In this document: positions 24,739 to 31,320 of the stretch, piece after piece
Layout: every line of letters begins with the position of its first letter
Numbering within the stretch: position 1 is the stretch's first letter
Source: JBBPYC01 sp038200275
GTDB taxonomy: Bacteria > Pseudomonadota > Gammaproteobacteria > Burkholderiales > Burkholderiaceae_C
Reading direction: 5' to 3'
Length of the DNA stretch: 31,320 nt
Assembly: GCA_038200275.1 (NCBI GenBank)
Contig: JBBPYC010000088.1
Span: 1 to 31,320, forward strand
Translations under genes and position numbers: made by a program
Notes under the pieces: model-generated
The model's database searches: none
Seen by the model: the letters and a program-made list of their open reading frames with translations, nothing else
Told to the model about the DNA's origin: nothing

Positions 24739-25449
24739 ATGAAGTTGCTTGCTCCTTTGCTTACCGCTGCCGTTCTGGCAGCCACTGCCTCCGCCGTCTG
24801 GGCAGCCGATGCCACTCCCGCAGCGGTACCAGCCGCCGTAGGGGCCGCGCCCGCCATGGCCGCCGAGGGTGCTCCTGCCGCCGCGAAGGCGACGCCAGCG
24901 GCGCCCTTTAAGCCCGATCTGGCGCGAGGTGAGACGCTCTACGGCCAAGTCTGTGCGGCGTGTCATGGGGCGGACGGCAATTCCAACGTGCCGACCCAGC
25001 CCAAGCTGGCGCAGCAACATGCTCAATATCTGGTCAAGCAGCTTGAAGAGTTCAAGGCCGGCAAACGCAAGAATGCGATCATGCAGGGCATGGCTTCGGT
25101 CCTGAGTGAAGACGACATGAAAAACATCGCGTTCTGGTTGCACTCAAAAGCGGCCAAACCCGGTTTTGCAAAAGACCCGGAGCTCGTGGCCATGGGCGAA
25201 CGGCTGTACCGAGGTGGAGATGCCGAGCGCGGCATTCCAGCCTGCGCCGGTTGTCACAGCCCGAACGGCTCGGGTATTCCCGTTCAGTACCCGCGCCTGA
25301 GCGGCCAGTTGGCCGAATACACAGCCAGCACGCTGACGGCGTTTCGCGAAGGCGTGCGAAACAACAGCGTGCAGATGACAGGCGTGGCCGCGCGCATGAA
25401 TGACCACGACATCAAGGCGGTGTCGGACTACATTGCGGGCCTGCGCTGA
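24739..25449 (+). CDS. Dihaem c-type cytochrome, cytochrome c4-like
   Basis: This is a periplasmic electron carrier of two fused cytochrome c domains, typically passing electrons to terminal oxidases. The signal peptide MKLLAPLLTAAVLAATASAV is followed by an unusually long Ala/Pro-rich linker (about 23-57). The first haem site is CAACH (Cys72, Cys75, His76) and the second CAGCH near residue 173. MQGMASVLSEDDMKNIAFWL and GVAARMNDHDIKAVSDYIAGL hold the probable axial Met ligands and the C-terminal helices of each half. The frame extends to a TTG at 24685, but the ATG at 24739 starts the signal peptide cleanly. It lies upstream of the ResB-CcsA maturation genes and is ended by a terminator. Confidence 0.93.
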   Translation: MKLLAPLLTAAVLAATASAVWAADATPAAVPAAVGAAPAMAAEGAPAAAKATPAAPFKPDLARGETLYGQVCAACHGADGNSNVPTQPKLAQQHAQYLVKQLEEFKAGKRKNAIMQGMASVLSEDDMKNIAFWLHSKAAKPGFAKDPELVAMGERLYRGGDAERGIPACAGCHSPNGSGIPVQYPRLSGQLAEYTASTLTAFREGVRNNSVQMTGVAARMNDHDIKAVSDYIAGLR

Positions 25450-25543
25450 TTTGCTACCTGGTCGAGGCCATCGGAATTCGAATCGTTGAGCGACATTGAC
25501 ATTTATCACCGCATCGACAGCATTCGGACGCAAACTTTTTCGA

Positions 25544-25580
25544 GGCGGGCGCATCCAATCGATGGGTGCCTCGCCTTTTT
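25544..25580 (+). terminator. Rho-independent terminator after the c4-like cytochrome gene
   Basis: GGCGGGCGCATCC (25544-25556) pairs with GGGTGCCTCGCC (25564-25575) with one bulged C and two G-T pairs, and five T follow (25576-25580). It lies 95 bp after the cytochrome stop and 96 bp before the ResB start, so resB likely has its own promoter or depends on read-through. Confidence 0.75.
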
Positions 25581-25675
25581 CGTTGGTCGGCATACCTTGA
25601 GCCCGCTGGCGATCATTGCGCTTCGGTTTGGTCCGTTGCCTCGATGCGGAGCGCCCTTCAGTTCTACCCATACGC

Positions 25676-27859
25676 ATGTCTACCCCATCGACTGAGGGCC
25701 TCGTTCCTGCCCATGGCCCGCGCGTCTGGCGGCAGGCGATCGAGCTGCTGTCGTCGATGCGGTTTTCGATCTCGCTGCTGACCATCATCTGCATCGCGTC
25801 GGTGATCGGCACCGTGCTCAAGCAGCAAGAGCCGGCGACCAATTACGTCAATCAGTTCGGGCCGTTCTGGGCCGATTTGTTCGGGCGCTTGAGCCTGTAC
25901 ACCGTCTACAGCGCTTGGTGGTTCCTGCTGATCCTTGCGTTCCTGGTGATCAGCACATCGCTATGCATCGCACGCAACGCGCCGAAGATCGCGGCTGACT
26001 TGCGCACGGTGAAAGAAAACGTGCGCGTGCAGAGTCTGCGGGCATTCCACCATCGGGCCGAAGGGTCCGTCGTGGAGCCGCCGCAGCAGGCTGCCGAGCG
26101 CATCGGCGCGCAACTGGTCGGCGCTGGCTGGAAGGTGCGCCTGCAGTCGCGCCCCGCCGCTGGCGATGGACCCCAAGCGGGCTGGATGGTGGCCGCGCGC
26201 ACGGGTGGCGCCAACAAGATCGGCTATCTGGCTGCGCACAGCGCGATCGTGCTGGTCTGCCTTGGTGGCCTGCTCGACGGCGACCTGATCGTGCGTGCCC
26301 AGATGTGGCTTGACGGAAAAACGCCGTATCTGGGCGGCGGCATGATCTCCGACGTGGCGCCGCAACACCGGTTGCCGCCATCGAACCCCACCTTTCGCGG
26401 CAATCTGCTGGTGGCCGAAGGTGCGCAGGCCAGCACCGCGATCCTGGTGCAGCCGCGCGGCGTGTTGCTGCAGGACTTGCCGTTTTCGATCGAGCTGAAG
26501 AAATTCATCGTCGAGCACTACTCGACCGGCATGCCGAAGATGTTCGCCAGCGAGATCGTGATTCACGACAAGAAGACCGGCGCGACCAAACCGGCGCGCG
26601 TCGAGGTGAACCACCCGGCGAGTTATGCGGGCGTCGAGATCTATCAGTCAAGCTTCGACGATGGCGGCTCCACCGTAAAGCTGCGTGGGTTGCCGCTGCA
26701 TGCAATCAGCCCGCCGTTCGAGATCGAAGGCGTGGTCGGCGGTAGCTCACCGCTGGCCAAGACCGATGGCAGCGAGAAACTCACGCTCGAATACACCAGC
26801 CTGCGCGTGCTCAATGTCGAGAATTTCGGTGCGGGCGCCGGCATGAGCGGCGCCGGCGTCGATGTGCGCAAGGTCGATCTGCGCAGCGAGATCGAGTCCC
26901 GACTGGGTGCGGCCAACAAGACCGCACGCAACAAGGAAATTCGCAACGTCGGCCCCAGCATCGGCTACAAGCTGCGCGATGCGGCCGGTCAGGCGCGCGA
27001 ATTCAACAACTACATGCTGCCGGTGGATACGGGCGACGGCTTGCCCGTGTTCTTGTTCGGCGTGCGCGACTCACCCACGCAACCGTTCCGCTATCTGCGA
27101 ATCCCGGCCGATGACCAAAGCAGCATCGACGGCTTTGCGCGGCTGATGTCGGCGCTTGCCGATCCCCAGTTGCGTGAGCAGGCGGTGCGCCGCTATGCGG
27201 TGGCGGCCATCGGCACCGATCGGCCGGAGCTGGTGGATCAGCTGGCCGCCTCGGCATCACGCGCCATGGGACTGTTTGCGGGTGGGAAGGAAACCGCGGG
27301 TGCCGACAACGGCTCGGCAGCCGAAGGCATCAGCGGCTTGCAGGCGGTCTCGGACTTCATCGAGAGCAATGTGCCGCAAGCCGAGCGCGAACGCGCCGGC
27401 GAGGTGCTGGTGCGTATCCTGAGTGGTTCGCTGTTCGAGCTCACGCAGTTGTCCCGCGAGCGCGCCGGTCTGGCGCCGTTGGTGCCGGACGACAAGACGC
27501 AGGCGTTCATGACCCAGGCGGTGCTTGCAGCCAGCGACGCGCGTATTTACCCGGCGCCGATGGCGTTCCAGTTGGTCGATTTCAAGCAGGTACAGGCAAG
27601 CGTGTTCCAAGTCGCACGGGCACCGGGCAAGAACGTGGTCTATTTGGGATGCGCCTTGCTGATCCTCGGCGTTTTTGCGATGCTCTATGTGCGTGAGCGT
27701 CGCATCTGGGTCTGGCTCACCGGTGCCGATGCATCGGGTGACAACCCCAGCCAGGATGGCAGCCGGGCCACGATGGCGCTGTCGACGAATCGCAGGACGA
27801 TGGACGTGGACCGCGAGTTCGAGCGGTTGCGGGACAAATTGATTGGAAACATCACATGA
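25676..27859 (+). CDS. resB: Cytochrome c biogenesis protein ResB (System II, Ccs1)
   Basis: ResB/Ccs1 works with CcsA in System II cytochrome c maturation, carrying haem across the membrane and joining it to CXXCH apocytochromes. Early membrane helices are visible (SMRFSISLLTIICIASVIGT and WWFLLILAFLVISTSLCIA), then one at about residue 180-200 (GYLAAHSAIVLVCLGGLLDG). A very large periplasmic domain of about 450 residues follows, then a last helix near the C-terminus (NVVYLGCALLILGVFAMLYV). The block VNHPASYAGVEIYQSSFDDG is a ResB family signature. The ATG at 25676 (MSTPSTEG, 727 residues) is preferred over one at 25616, which adds 20 residues of ordinary sequence. The stop overlaps the ccsA start by 4 bp. 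Confidence 0.95.
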   Translation: MSTPSTEGLVPAHGPRVWRQAIELLSSMRFSISLLTIICIASVIGTVLKQQEPATNYVNQFGPFWADLFGRLSLYTVYSAWWFLLILAFLVISTSLCIARNAPKIAADLRTVKENVRVQSLRAFHHRAEGSVVEPPQQAAERIGAQLVGAGWKVRLQSRPAAGDGPQAGWMVAARTGGANKIGYLAAHSAIVLVCLGGLLDGDLIVRAQMWLDGKTPYLGGGMISDVAPQHRLPPSNPTFRGNLLVAEGAQASTAILVQPRGVLLQDLPFSIELKKFIVEHYSTGMPKMFASEIVIHDKKTGATKPARVEVNHPASYAGVEIYQSSFDDGGSTVKLRGLPLHAISPPFEIEGVVGGSSPLAKTDGSEKLTLEYTSLRVLNVENFGAGAGMSGAGVDVRKVDLRSEIESRLGAANKTARNKEIRNVGPSIGYKLRDAAGQAREFNNYMLPVDTGDGLPVFLFGVRDSPTQPFRYLRIPADDQSSIDGFARLMSALADPQLREQAVRRYAVAAIGTDRPELVDQLAASASRAMGLFAGGKETAGADNGSAAEGISGLQAVSDFIESNVPQAERERAGEVLVRILSGSLFELTQLSRERAGLAPLVPDDKTQAFMTQAVLAASDARIYPAPMAFQLVDFKQVQASVFQVARAPGKNVVYLGCALLILGVFAMLYVRERRIWVWLTGADASGDNPSQDGSRATMALSTNRRTMDVDREFERLRDKLIGNIT

Positions 27860-29244
27860 ATAGCGCAGCAGCAACTGCAAGCAGCGCGGTGCGAACCGGA
27901 ACCGTGCCACGGGGCGTGACGACGGTGGCGCTCAATGAAGGCTACTGGAGCCAGCGCAACGTGTTCGACTGGCTTTTTGCCGCCGTGCTGATTGCCGGTG
28001 GTGCGTTCGCGTTCTCGCGCTACGCAGCCTATATGGATGTCTACGAGAAAGGCATCCTGGTGGCGGCAGTGCCGGCGGCGATCTGGATCGGCTGGTTCTG
28101 GCGACCACTGCGCGTGCTAATGCTGGCGGCGGGTGCGGTTGCGTTGCTGGCGATCACGCTCTATCAGGGCGGCGATGGGCAGGCTGTATTGGGCCGTGCC
28201 GAAGACGTGTTCCTGCTGAAGTATTTCCTGTCGAGCCAGTCGGCCATTCTCTGGATGAGCGTGCTGTTTTTCATGAGCACGACGTTCTACTGGCTCGGCA
28301 TGATGGCCTCGCAGCGCGGGGCACCAGCGCTGGAGTCGATCGGATCCCGGCTGGCCTGGATGGCCGTCGGCATGGCGCTGATCGGCACGCTGGTGCGCTG
28401 GTATGAAAGCTATTTGATCGGCGCGGACGTCGGCCACATTCCGGTCAGCAACCTGTACGAAGTGTTCGTGCTGTTTTGCTGGTTGACCACGACGTTCTAT
28501 CTGTACTACGAAGCGCAGTACGACACCCGTGCGCTCGGCGCATTCGTGATGCTGGTGGTCAGCGCGGCAGTTGGATTTCTGCTTTGGTACACGGTGGTGC
28601 GCGGTGCACATGAAATTCAGCCGCTGGTGCCTGCGTTGAAGAGTTGGTGGATGAAATTGCATGTGCCGGCCAACTTCATCGGCTATGGTACCTTCGCACT
28701 GTCGGCGATGGTCGCATTCGCCTATCTGATCAAGCAGCAGGCCACCGAATCGCGCTGGTGGAAGCTCACGCCGCTGTGGCTGCTCGGCATCGTGCTGTGC
28801 TTCGAGCCGGTGGTGTTTCGCAAGACCACGACAGAAGCCGGCGGCAGCTATTGGGCGGTGTACTTCGGCATTTCGGCGCTGATCGTCGCGGGTATCTTGT
28901 TCGGGCGCAAACGCATTGCATCGCGACTGCCGAGCCTTGAAGTGCTTGACGACGTCATGTACAAAGCGATCGCGGTCGGCTTTGCGTTTTTCACGATTGC
29001 CACCGTGCTGGGCGCGCTCTGGGCCGCGGAAGCCTGGGGCGGCTATTGGAGCTGGGACCCGAAAGAAACATGGGCACTGATCGTCTGGTTGAACTATGCA
29101 GCCTGGCTGCACATGCGCCTCATGAAAGGGTTGCGCGGCACGGTCGCATCCTGGTGGGCACTGTCCGGACTTGCGGTAACGACCTTTGCATTCCTGGGCG
29201 TCAACATGTTTTTGAGCGGACTGCACAGCTACGGCACGCTCTAG
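27856..29244 (+). CDS. ccsA: Cytochrome c biogenesis protein CcsA/CcsB (System II haem handler)
   Basis: This is a polytopic haem-handling membrane protein that forms the cytochrome c synthetase with ResB. Many genomes label this gene ccsB. The tryptophan-rich WWD haem motif is WGGYWSWDPKETWALI (residues 394-409). Likely haem-ligand histidines are His269 (KLHVPANFIGYG), His419 (AAWLHMRL) and His457 (SGLHSYG), matching family positions. At least eight hydrophobic helices are readable across 462 residues. Its ATG overlaps the resB stop (ATGA), so the two are translationally coupled in the order expected for System II. The N-terminal 30 residues are hydrophilic and variable. Confidence 0.96.
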   Translation: MNSAAATASSAVRTGTVPRGVTTVALNEGYWSQRNVFDWLFAAVLIAGGAFAFSRYAAYMDVYEKGILVAAVPAAIWIGWFWRPLRVLMLAAGAVALLAITLYQGGDGQAVLGRAEDVFLLKYFLSSQSAILWMSVLFFMSTTFYWLGMMASQRGAPALESIGSRLAWMAVGMALIGTLVRWYESYLIGADVGHIPVSNLYEVFVLFCWLTTTFYLYYEAQYDTRALGAFVMLVVSAAVGFLLWYTVVRGAHEIQPLVPALKSWWMKLHVPANFIGYGTFALSAMVAFAYLIKQQATESRWWKLTPLWLLGIVLCFEPVVFRKTTTEAGGSYWAVYFGISALIVAGILFGRKRIASRLPSLEVLDDVMYKAIAVGFAFFTIATVLGALWAAEAWGGYWSWDPKETWALIVWLNYAAWLHMRLMKGLRGTVASWWALSGLAVTTFAFLGVNMFLSGLHSYGTL

Positions 29245-29316
29245 CGCATGATGTGTGAGTACGGAAGCGCGCGTAGAGTGTTCACTTTGGAAGCGTAACG
29301 AAGGAGTCCATCTCCC

Positions 29317-30315
29317 ATGCTGATTCGGACTAACAAGACAAGTGGCGCACCTGTTGCGCCCAGTGAGATCACGCCGCAAGCAGCCTACCAGCGCCGCCGT
29401 GAATGGCTGCAGCTCGCAGCGGGCGGCGCAGCAGGCGCTGCGCTGAGCGGGTGGAGTGCTCGCCAGGCCTTCGCGGCAGCTGCCACGCCGGGCAAGAACC
29501 CGCCATTGACCGCCGAGCCGTCCAAGATCGCCGGCGCGGTCACGATGGAAAAGCCGACCGACTACGCGGACGCGACGACCTACAACAACTTCTACGAGTT
29601 CGGCACCGACAAGGGTGATCCGGCGCGCAACGCGCACACGCTGCAAGTGCGCCCCTGGACGGTCGAAGTCAGTGGACTGGTCGCCAAGCCCAAGACGTTT
29701 GGCATCGAAGAGCTGCTGAAGCTCAGTGCGCAACAAGAGCGCATCTACCGATTGCGCTGCGTTGAAGGTTGGTCGATGGTGATTCCGTGGATCGGCTATT
29801 CGCTGTCCGAACTCATCAAGCAGGTCGAACCCCTGGGCAGTGCCAAGTTCGTTGAGTTCGTCACCTTGGCCGACCCGAAGACGATGCCCTTCGTCGGCTC
29901 GCGCGTGCTCGAATGGCCCTATATGGAAGGCCTGCGCATGGACGAAGCGATGCATCCGCTGACGCTGCTGGGCTTCGGCATGTACGGTGAGGCGATGCCA
30001 AAGCAGAACGGGGCGCCGGTGCGGCTGGTGGTGCCGTGGAAGTACGGCTTCAAAAGTGCGAAAAGCCTGGTGAAAATCCGCTTTGTCGACAAGCAGCCAG
30101 CGACCGCCTGGAACAAGGCAGCCGAGCAGGAATATGGCTTCTATTCGAACGTGAACCCCGATGTCGACCACCCACGCTGGAGCCAGGGCACTGAGCGGCG
30201 CATCGGCGAAGCGGGTGGCCTGTTTGCCAAGCGCCGCAAGACGTTGAAGTTCAACGGATACGAAGAGCAGGTCGGTCAACTCTATGCGGGCATGGATCTG
30301 AAGAAGAACTTCTGA
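29317..30315 (+). CDS. msrP: Protein-methionine-sulfoxide reductase catalytic subunit MsrP (YedY)
   Basis: MsrP is a periplasmic molybdopterin enzyme that reduces methionine sulfoxide in envelope proteins damaged by reactive chlorine or oxygen species. The twin-arginine signal has RRREWLQLAAGG (about 26-37) and is cut near AFAAAA. The mature part starts with the family block TDYADATTYNNFYEFGTDKG. The molybdenum-ligand cysteine is Cys148, in RLRCVEGWSMVIPW. WSQGTERRIGE and the end LYAGMDLKKNF are also family-typical. The 332-residue length is normal. AAGGAG stands about 10 nt before the ATG. It lies 72 bp after ccsA and 64 bp before msrQ, its electron donor. Confidence 0.97.
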   Translation: MLIRTNKTSGAPVAPSEITPQAAYQRRREWLQLAAGGAAGAALSGWSARQAFAAAATPGKNPPLTAEPSKIAGAVTMEKPTDYADATTYNNFYEFGTDKGDPARNAHTLQVRPWTVEVSGLVAKPKTFGIEELLKLSAQQERIYRLRCVEGWSMVIPWIGYSLSELIKQVEPLGSAKFVEFVTLADPKTMPFVGSRVLEWPYMEGLRMDEAMHPLTLLGFGMYGEAMPKQNGAPVRLVVPWKYGFKSAKSLVKIRFVDKQPATAWNKAAEQEYGFYSNVNPDVDHPRWSQGTERRIGEAGGLFAKRRKTLKFNGYEEQVGQLYAGMDLKKNF

Positions 30316-30379
30316 TCCTGGTCGCGCTGTCCCTGCTCGTCCCCCATCTCCAGCGTTATCGCTTGCCGGCTCTTCACCG

Positions 30380-31006
30380 ATGCGCAAATGGCTCCTGCGG
30401 CCAGCCGCCAAGCCGACCCTCTTTGCGGTGTTGTCGCTGCCATTTTGCTGGCTCTTCTATGGCGCGCTGACCGATGGGCTCGGCGCCAATCCAGCGGAAT
30501 ATCTGAGCCGTGCGACTGGTGACTGGACGCTGCGCATGCTGTGCGCAGTGCTTGTGTTGCCCCCGCTGCGTCAACTGACGAACACGCCACAGCTGATGCG
30601 TTTCTCCCGCATGTTCGGGCTGTTTGCGTACTTCTATGCACTGCTGCATTTCGTGAGCTACGCATGGTTCGACAAGGGATTTGAGTTCGGCGAGGTCCTG
30701 AATGACATCGTCAAGCGGCCGTTCATCCTGGTCGGATTCCTTGCGTTGCTGTTGCTGACCCCGCTGGCTGCCACATCGTTCAACCGCGCCATTCGCGGAC
30801 TGGGCGTGGTGCGCTGGAAGGCGCTGCACCGGATCGTCTATCTGGTTGCGCTGCTGGCGCTGTTGCATTTCTTCTGGATGCGTGCGGGCAAGAACGACTT
30901 CGCGGAAGTGTTCGTCTATGCCGCCATCATCGGTGCATTGCTCGGCTGGCGCATCTGGCAAATAATCAAGAAAAGATCGCTGGCGCGCTCGTCATTCCAT
31001 TCCTAA
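30380..31006 (+). CDS. msrQ: Protein-methionine-sulfoxide reductase haem-binding subunit MsrQ (YedZ)
   Basis: MsrQ is a b-type haem membrane protein that passes electrons from the quinone pool or flavin reductase to MsrP. The 208 residues hold about six helices. Likely haem ligands are in LLHFVSYAWFDKG, in the block KALHRIVYLVALLALLHFFWM, and nearby. The early RATGDWTLRMLCAVLVLPPL and the LRQLTNT turn are conserved. The hydrophobic part ends near AAIIGALLGWRIWQII, and only a short basic tail (KKRSLARSSFHS) follows. The stop codon TAA at 31004 coincides with the end of an IS630-type transposase gene, so the final residues may come from, or be cut by, the insertion. Confidence 0.95.
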   Translation: MRKWLLRPAAKPTLFAVLSLPFCWLFYGALTDGLGANPAEYLSRATGDWTLRMLCAVLVLPPLRQLTNTPQLMRFSRMFGLFAYFYALLHFVSYAWFDKGFEFGEVLNDIVKRPFILVGFLALLLLTPLAATSFNRAIRGLGVVRWKALHRIVYLVALLALLHFFWMRAGKNDFAEVFVYAAIIGALLGWRIWQIIKKRSLARSSFHS

Positions 31007-31320
31007 TTCAAAAGGGCAACCAAGAGCGCCCCGATGATCCATGGCCAGGAGACGATGGAGGCGACCAAGCCGGGGTTGCGCTCCAGGCTCTGGAGGGCGT
31101 GCATGAGGTGCCGCTCCAAGGCGTTGAGGCTTTGGAAGACCCGGTTGTGGAAGAACTTCTCGCGCAACTCGTCCCACAGGTGCTCGACGGGGTTGAGTTC
31201 CGGGGCGTAGGGCGGCAGCTTGAGCAGGAAGATGTTGGCCGGCGATTTGAGCGCCTTGGCTCGGTGCCAGCCCGCCCCGTCGATGACCATCACGATGCGC
31301 TCGTTGGGGTGACGTGCCGA
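31003..31320 (-). mobile_element. IS630-type transposase, C-terminal part (continues beyond the window)
   Basis: The minus-strand frame is open to the window edge, so only the last 105 residues are seen. VMVIDGAGWHRAK carries a DDE aspartate. PPYAPELNPVEHLWDELREK is the second Asp/Asn-containing and Glu-bearing signature of IS630/Tc1-mariner (DDE_3) transposases. The tail ends in LNALERHLMHALQ and a short hydrophobic segment. Its stop (TAG, 31003-31005) overlaps the msrQ stop on the other strand. IS630 elements insert at TA, and a TA is present at 31004-31005. The left part and the other end of the element are not in the window, so I cannot tell whether it is intact. Confidence 0.85.

Noticed and set aside
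28117..30411. A 764-codon minus-strand open frame across ccsA and msrP
   Set aside because: It is the antisense shadow of two genes that carry full family motifs on the plus strand. It spans a gene boundary, is rich in His, Arg and Gln, and shows no domain.
1..31320. CRISPR array, tRNA, rRNA or prophage genes
   Set aside because: I saw no regularly spaced direct repeats, no cloverleaf-like sequences and no phage structural genes. The only mobile DNA recognised is the IS630-type end.

Overview
The window looks like chromosomal core DNA of a high-GC betaproteobacterium of the order Burkholderiales, most like Comamonadaceae. The grounds are the gene order gyrA-pheA-tyrA-aroA-cmk-rpsA-ihfB-lapA-lapB-hldA-hldD, a Bug-type tripartite tricarboxylate transporter receptor, a ResB/CcsA cytochrome c maturation pair, and an aroA-cmk gene fusion. 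The species cannot be named from the sequence alone. I recognise no tRNA, rRNA, CRISPR array, prophage or plasmid function.

Layout. 1-2805 (+): a UvrA-family excinuclease ATPase whose 5' end may lie outside the window. 2794-4104 (-): an AI-2E/PerM-type permease that overlaps uvrA tail to tail. 4295-5263 (+): a periplasmic Bug solute receptor. 5319-19974 (-): a long same-strand block. In transcription order it holds gyrA, a DUF2059 protein, pheA, tyrA, the aroA-cmk fusion, rpsA, ihfB, lapA, lapB, hldA (rfaE1), hldD and a ComEA-like helix-hairpin-helix protein. It joins DNA topology, phenylalanine/tyrosine and chorismate synthesis, CMP phosphorylation, translation, nucleoid structure, and lipopolysaccharide assembly with its heptose supply. 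20233-20877 (+): an OmpA-domain protein with a clear Rho-independent terminator. 21056-22851 (+): two translationally coupled exported proteins of unknown function. 22877-24617 (-): engB followed by a closely spaced alpha/beta hydrolase of the epoxide hydrolase type. 24739-31006 (+): a cytochrome c and envelope-redox block, namely a c4-like dihaem cytochrome, ResB, CcsA, MsrP and MsrQ. 31003-31320 (-): the 3' end of an IS630-type transposase that abuts the msrQ stop codon.

How the genes work together. ResB and CcsA export haem and attach it to CXXCH cytochromes such as the c4-like protein just upstream. MsrQ passes electrons to MsrP, which repairs oxidised methionine in periplasmic proteins. 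LapA/LapB control LPS synthesis, while HldA and HldD make the heptose of the LPS inner core. AroA, TyrA and PheA form a shikimate-to-aromatic amino acid run.

Nothing here is clearly a new defence or mobile system. The items most worth a second look are the uncharacterised coupled pair at 21056-22851, the IS630 junction at the msrQ stop codon, and Gln at GyrA position 83. Also notable are the 19-bp perfect inverted repeat between rpsA and ihfB, a 48-bp dispersed repeat placed directly after the lapB and pheA stop codons, the aroA-cmk fusion, and the absence of serC and hisC from their usual place next to pheA.
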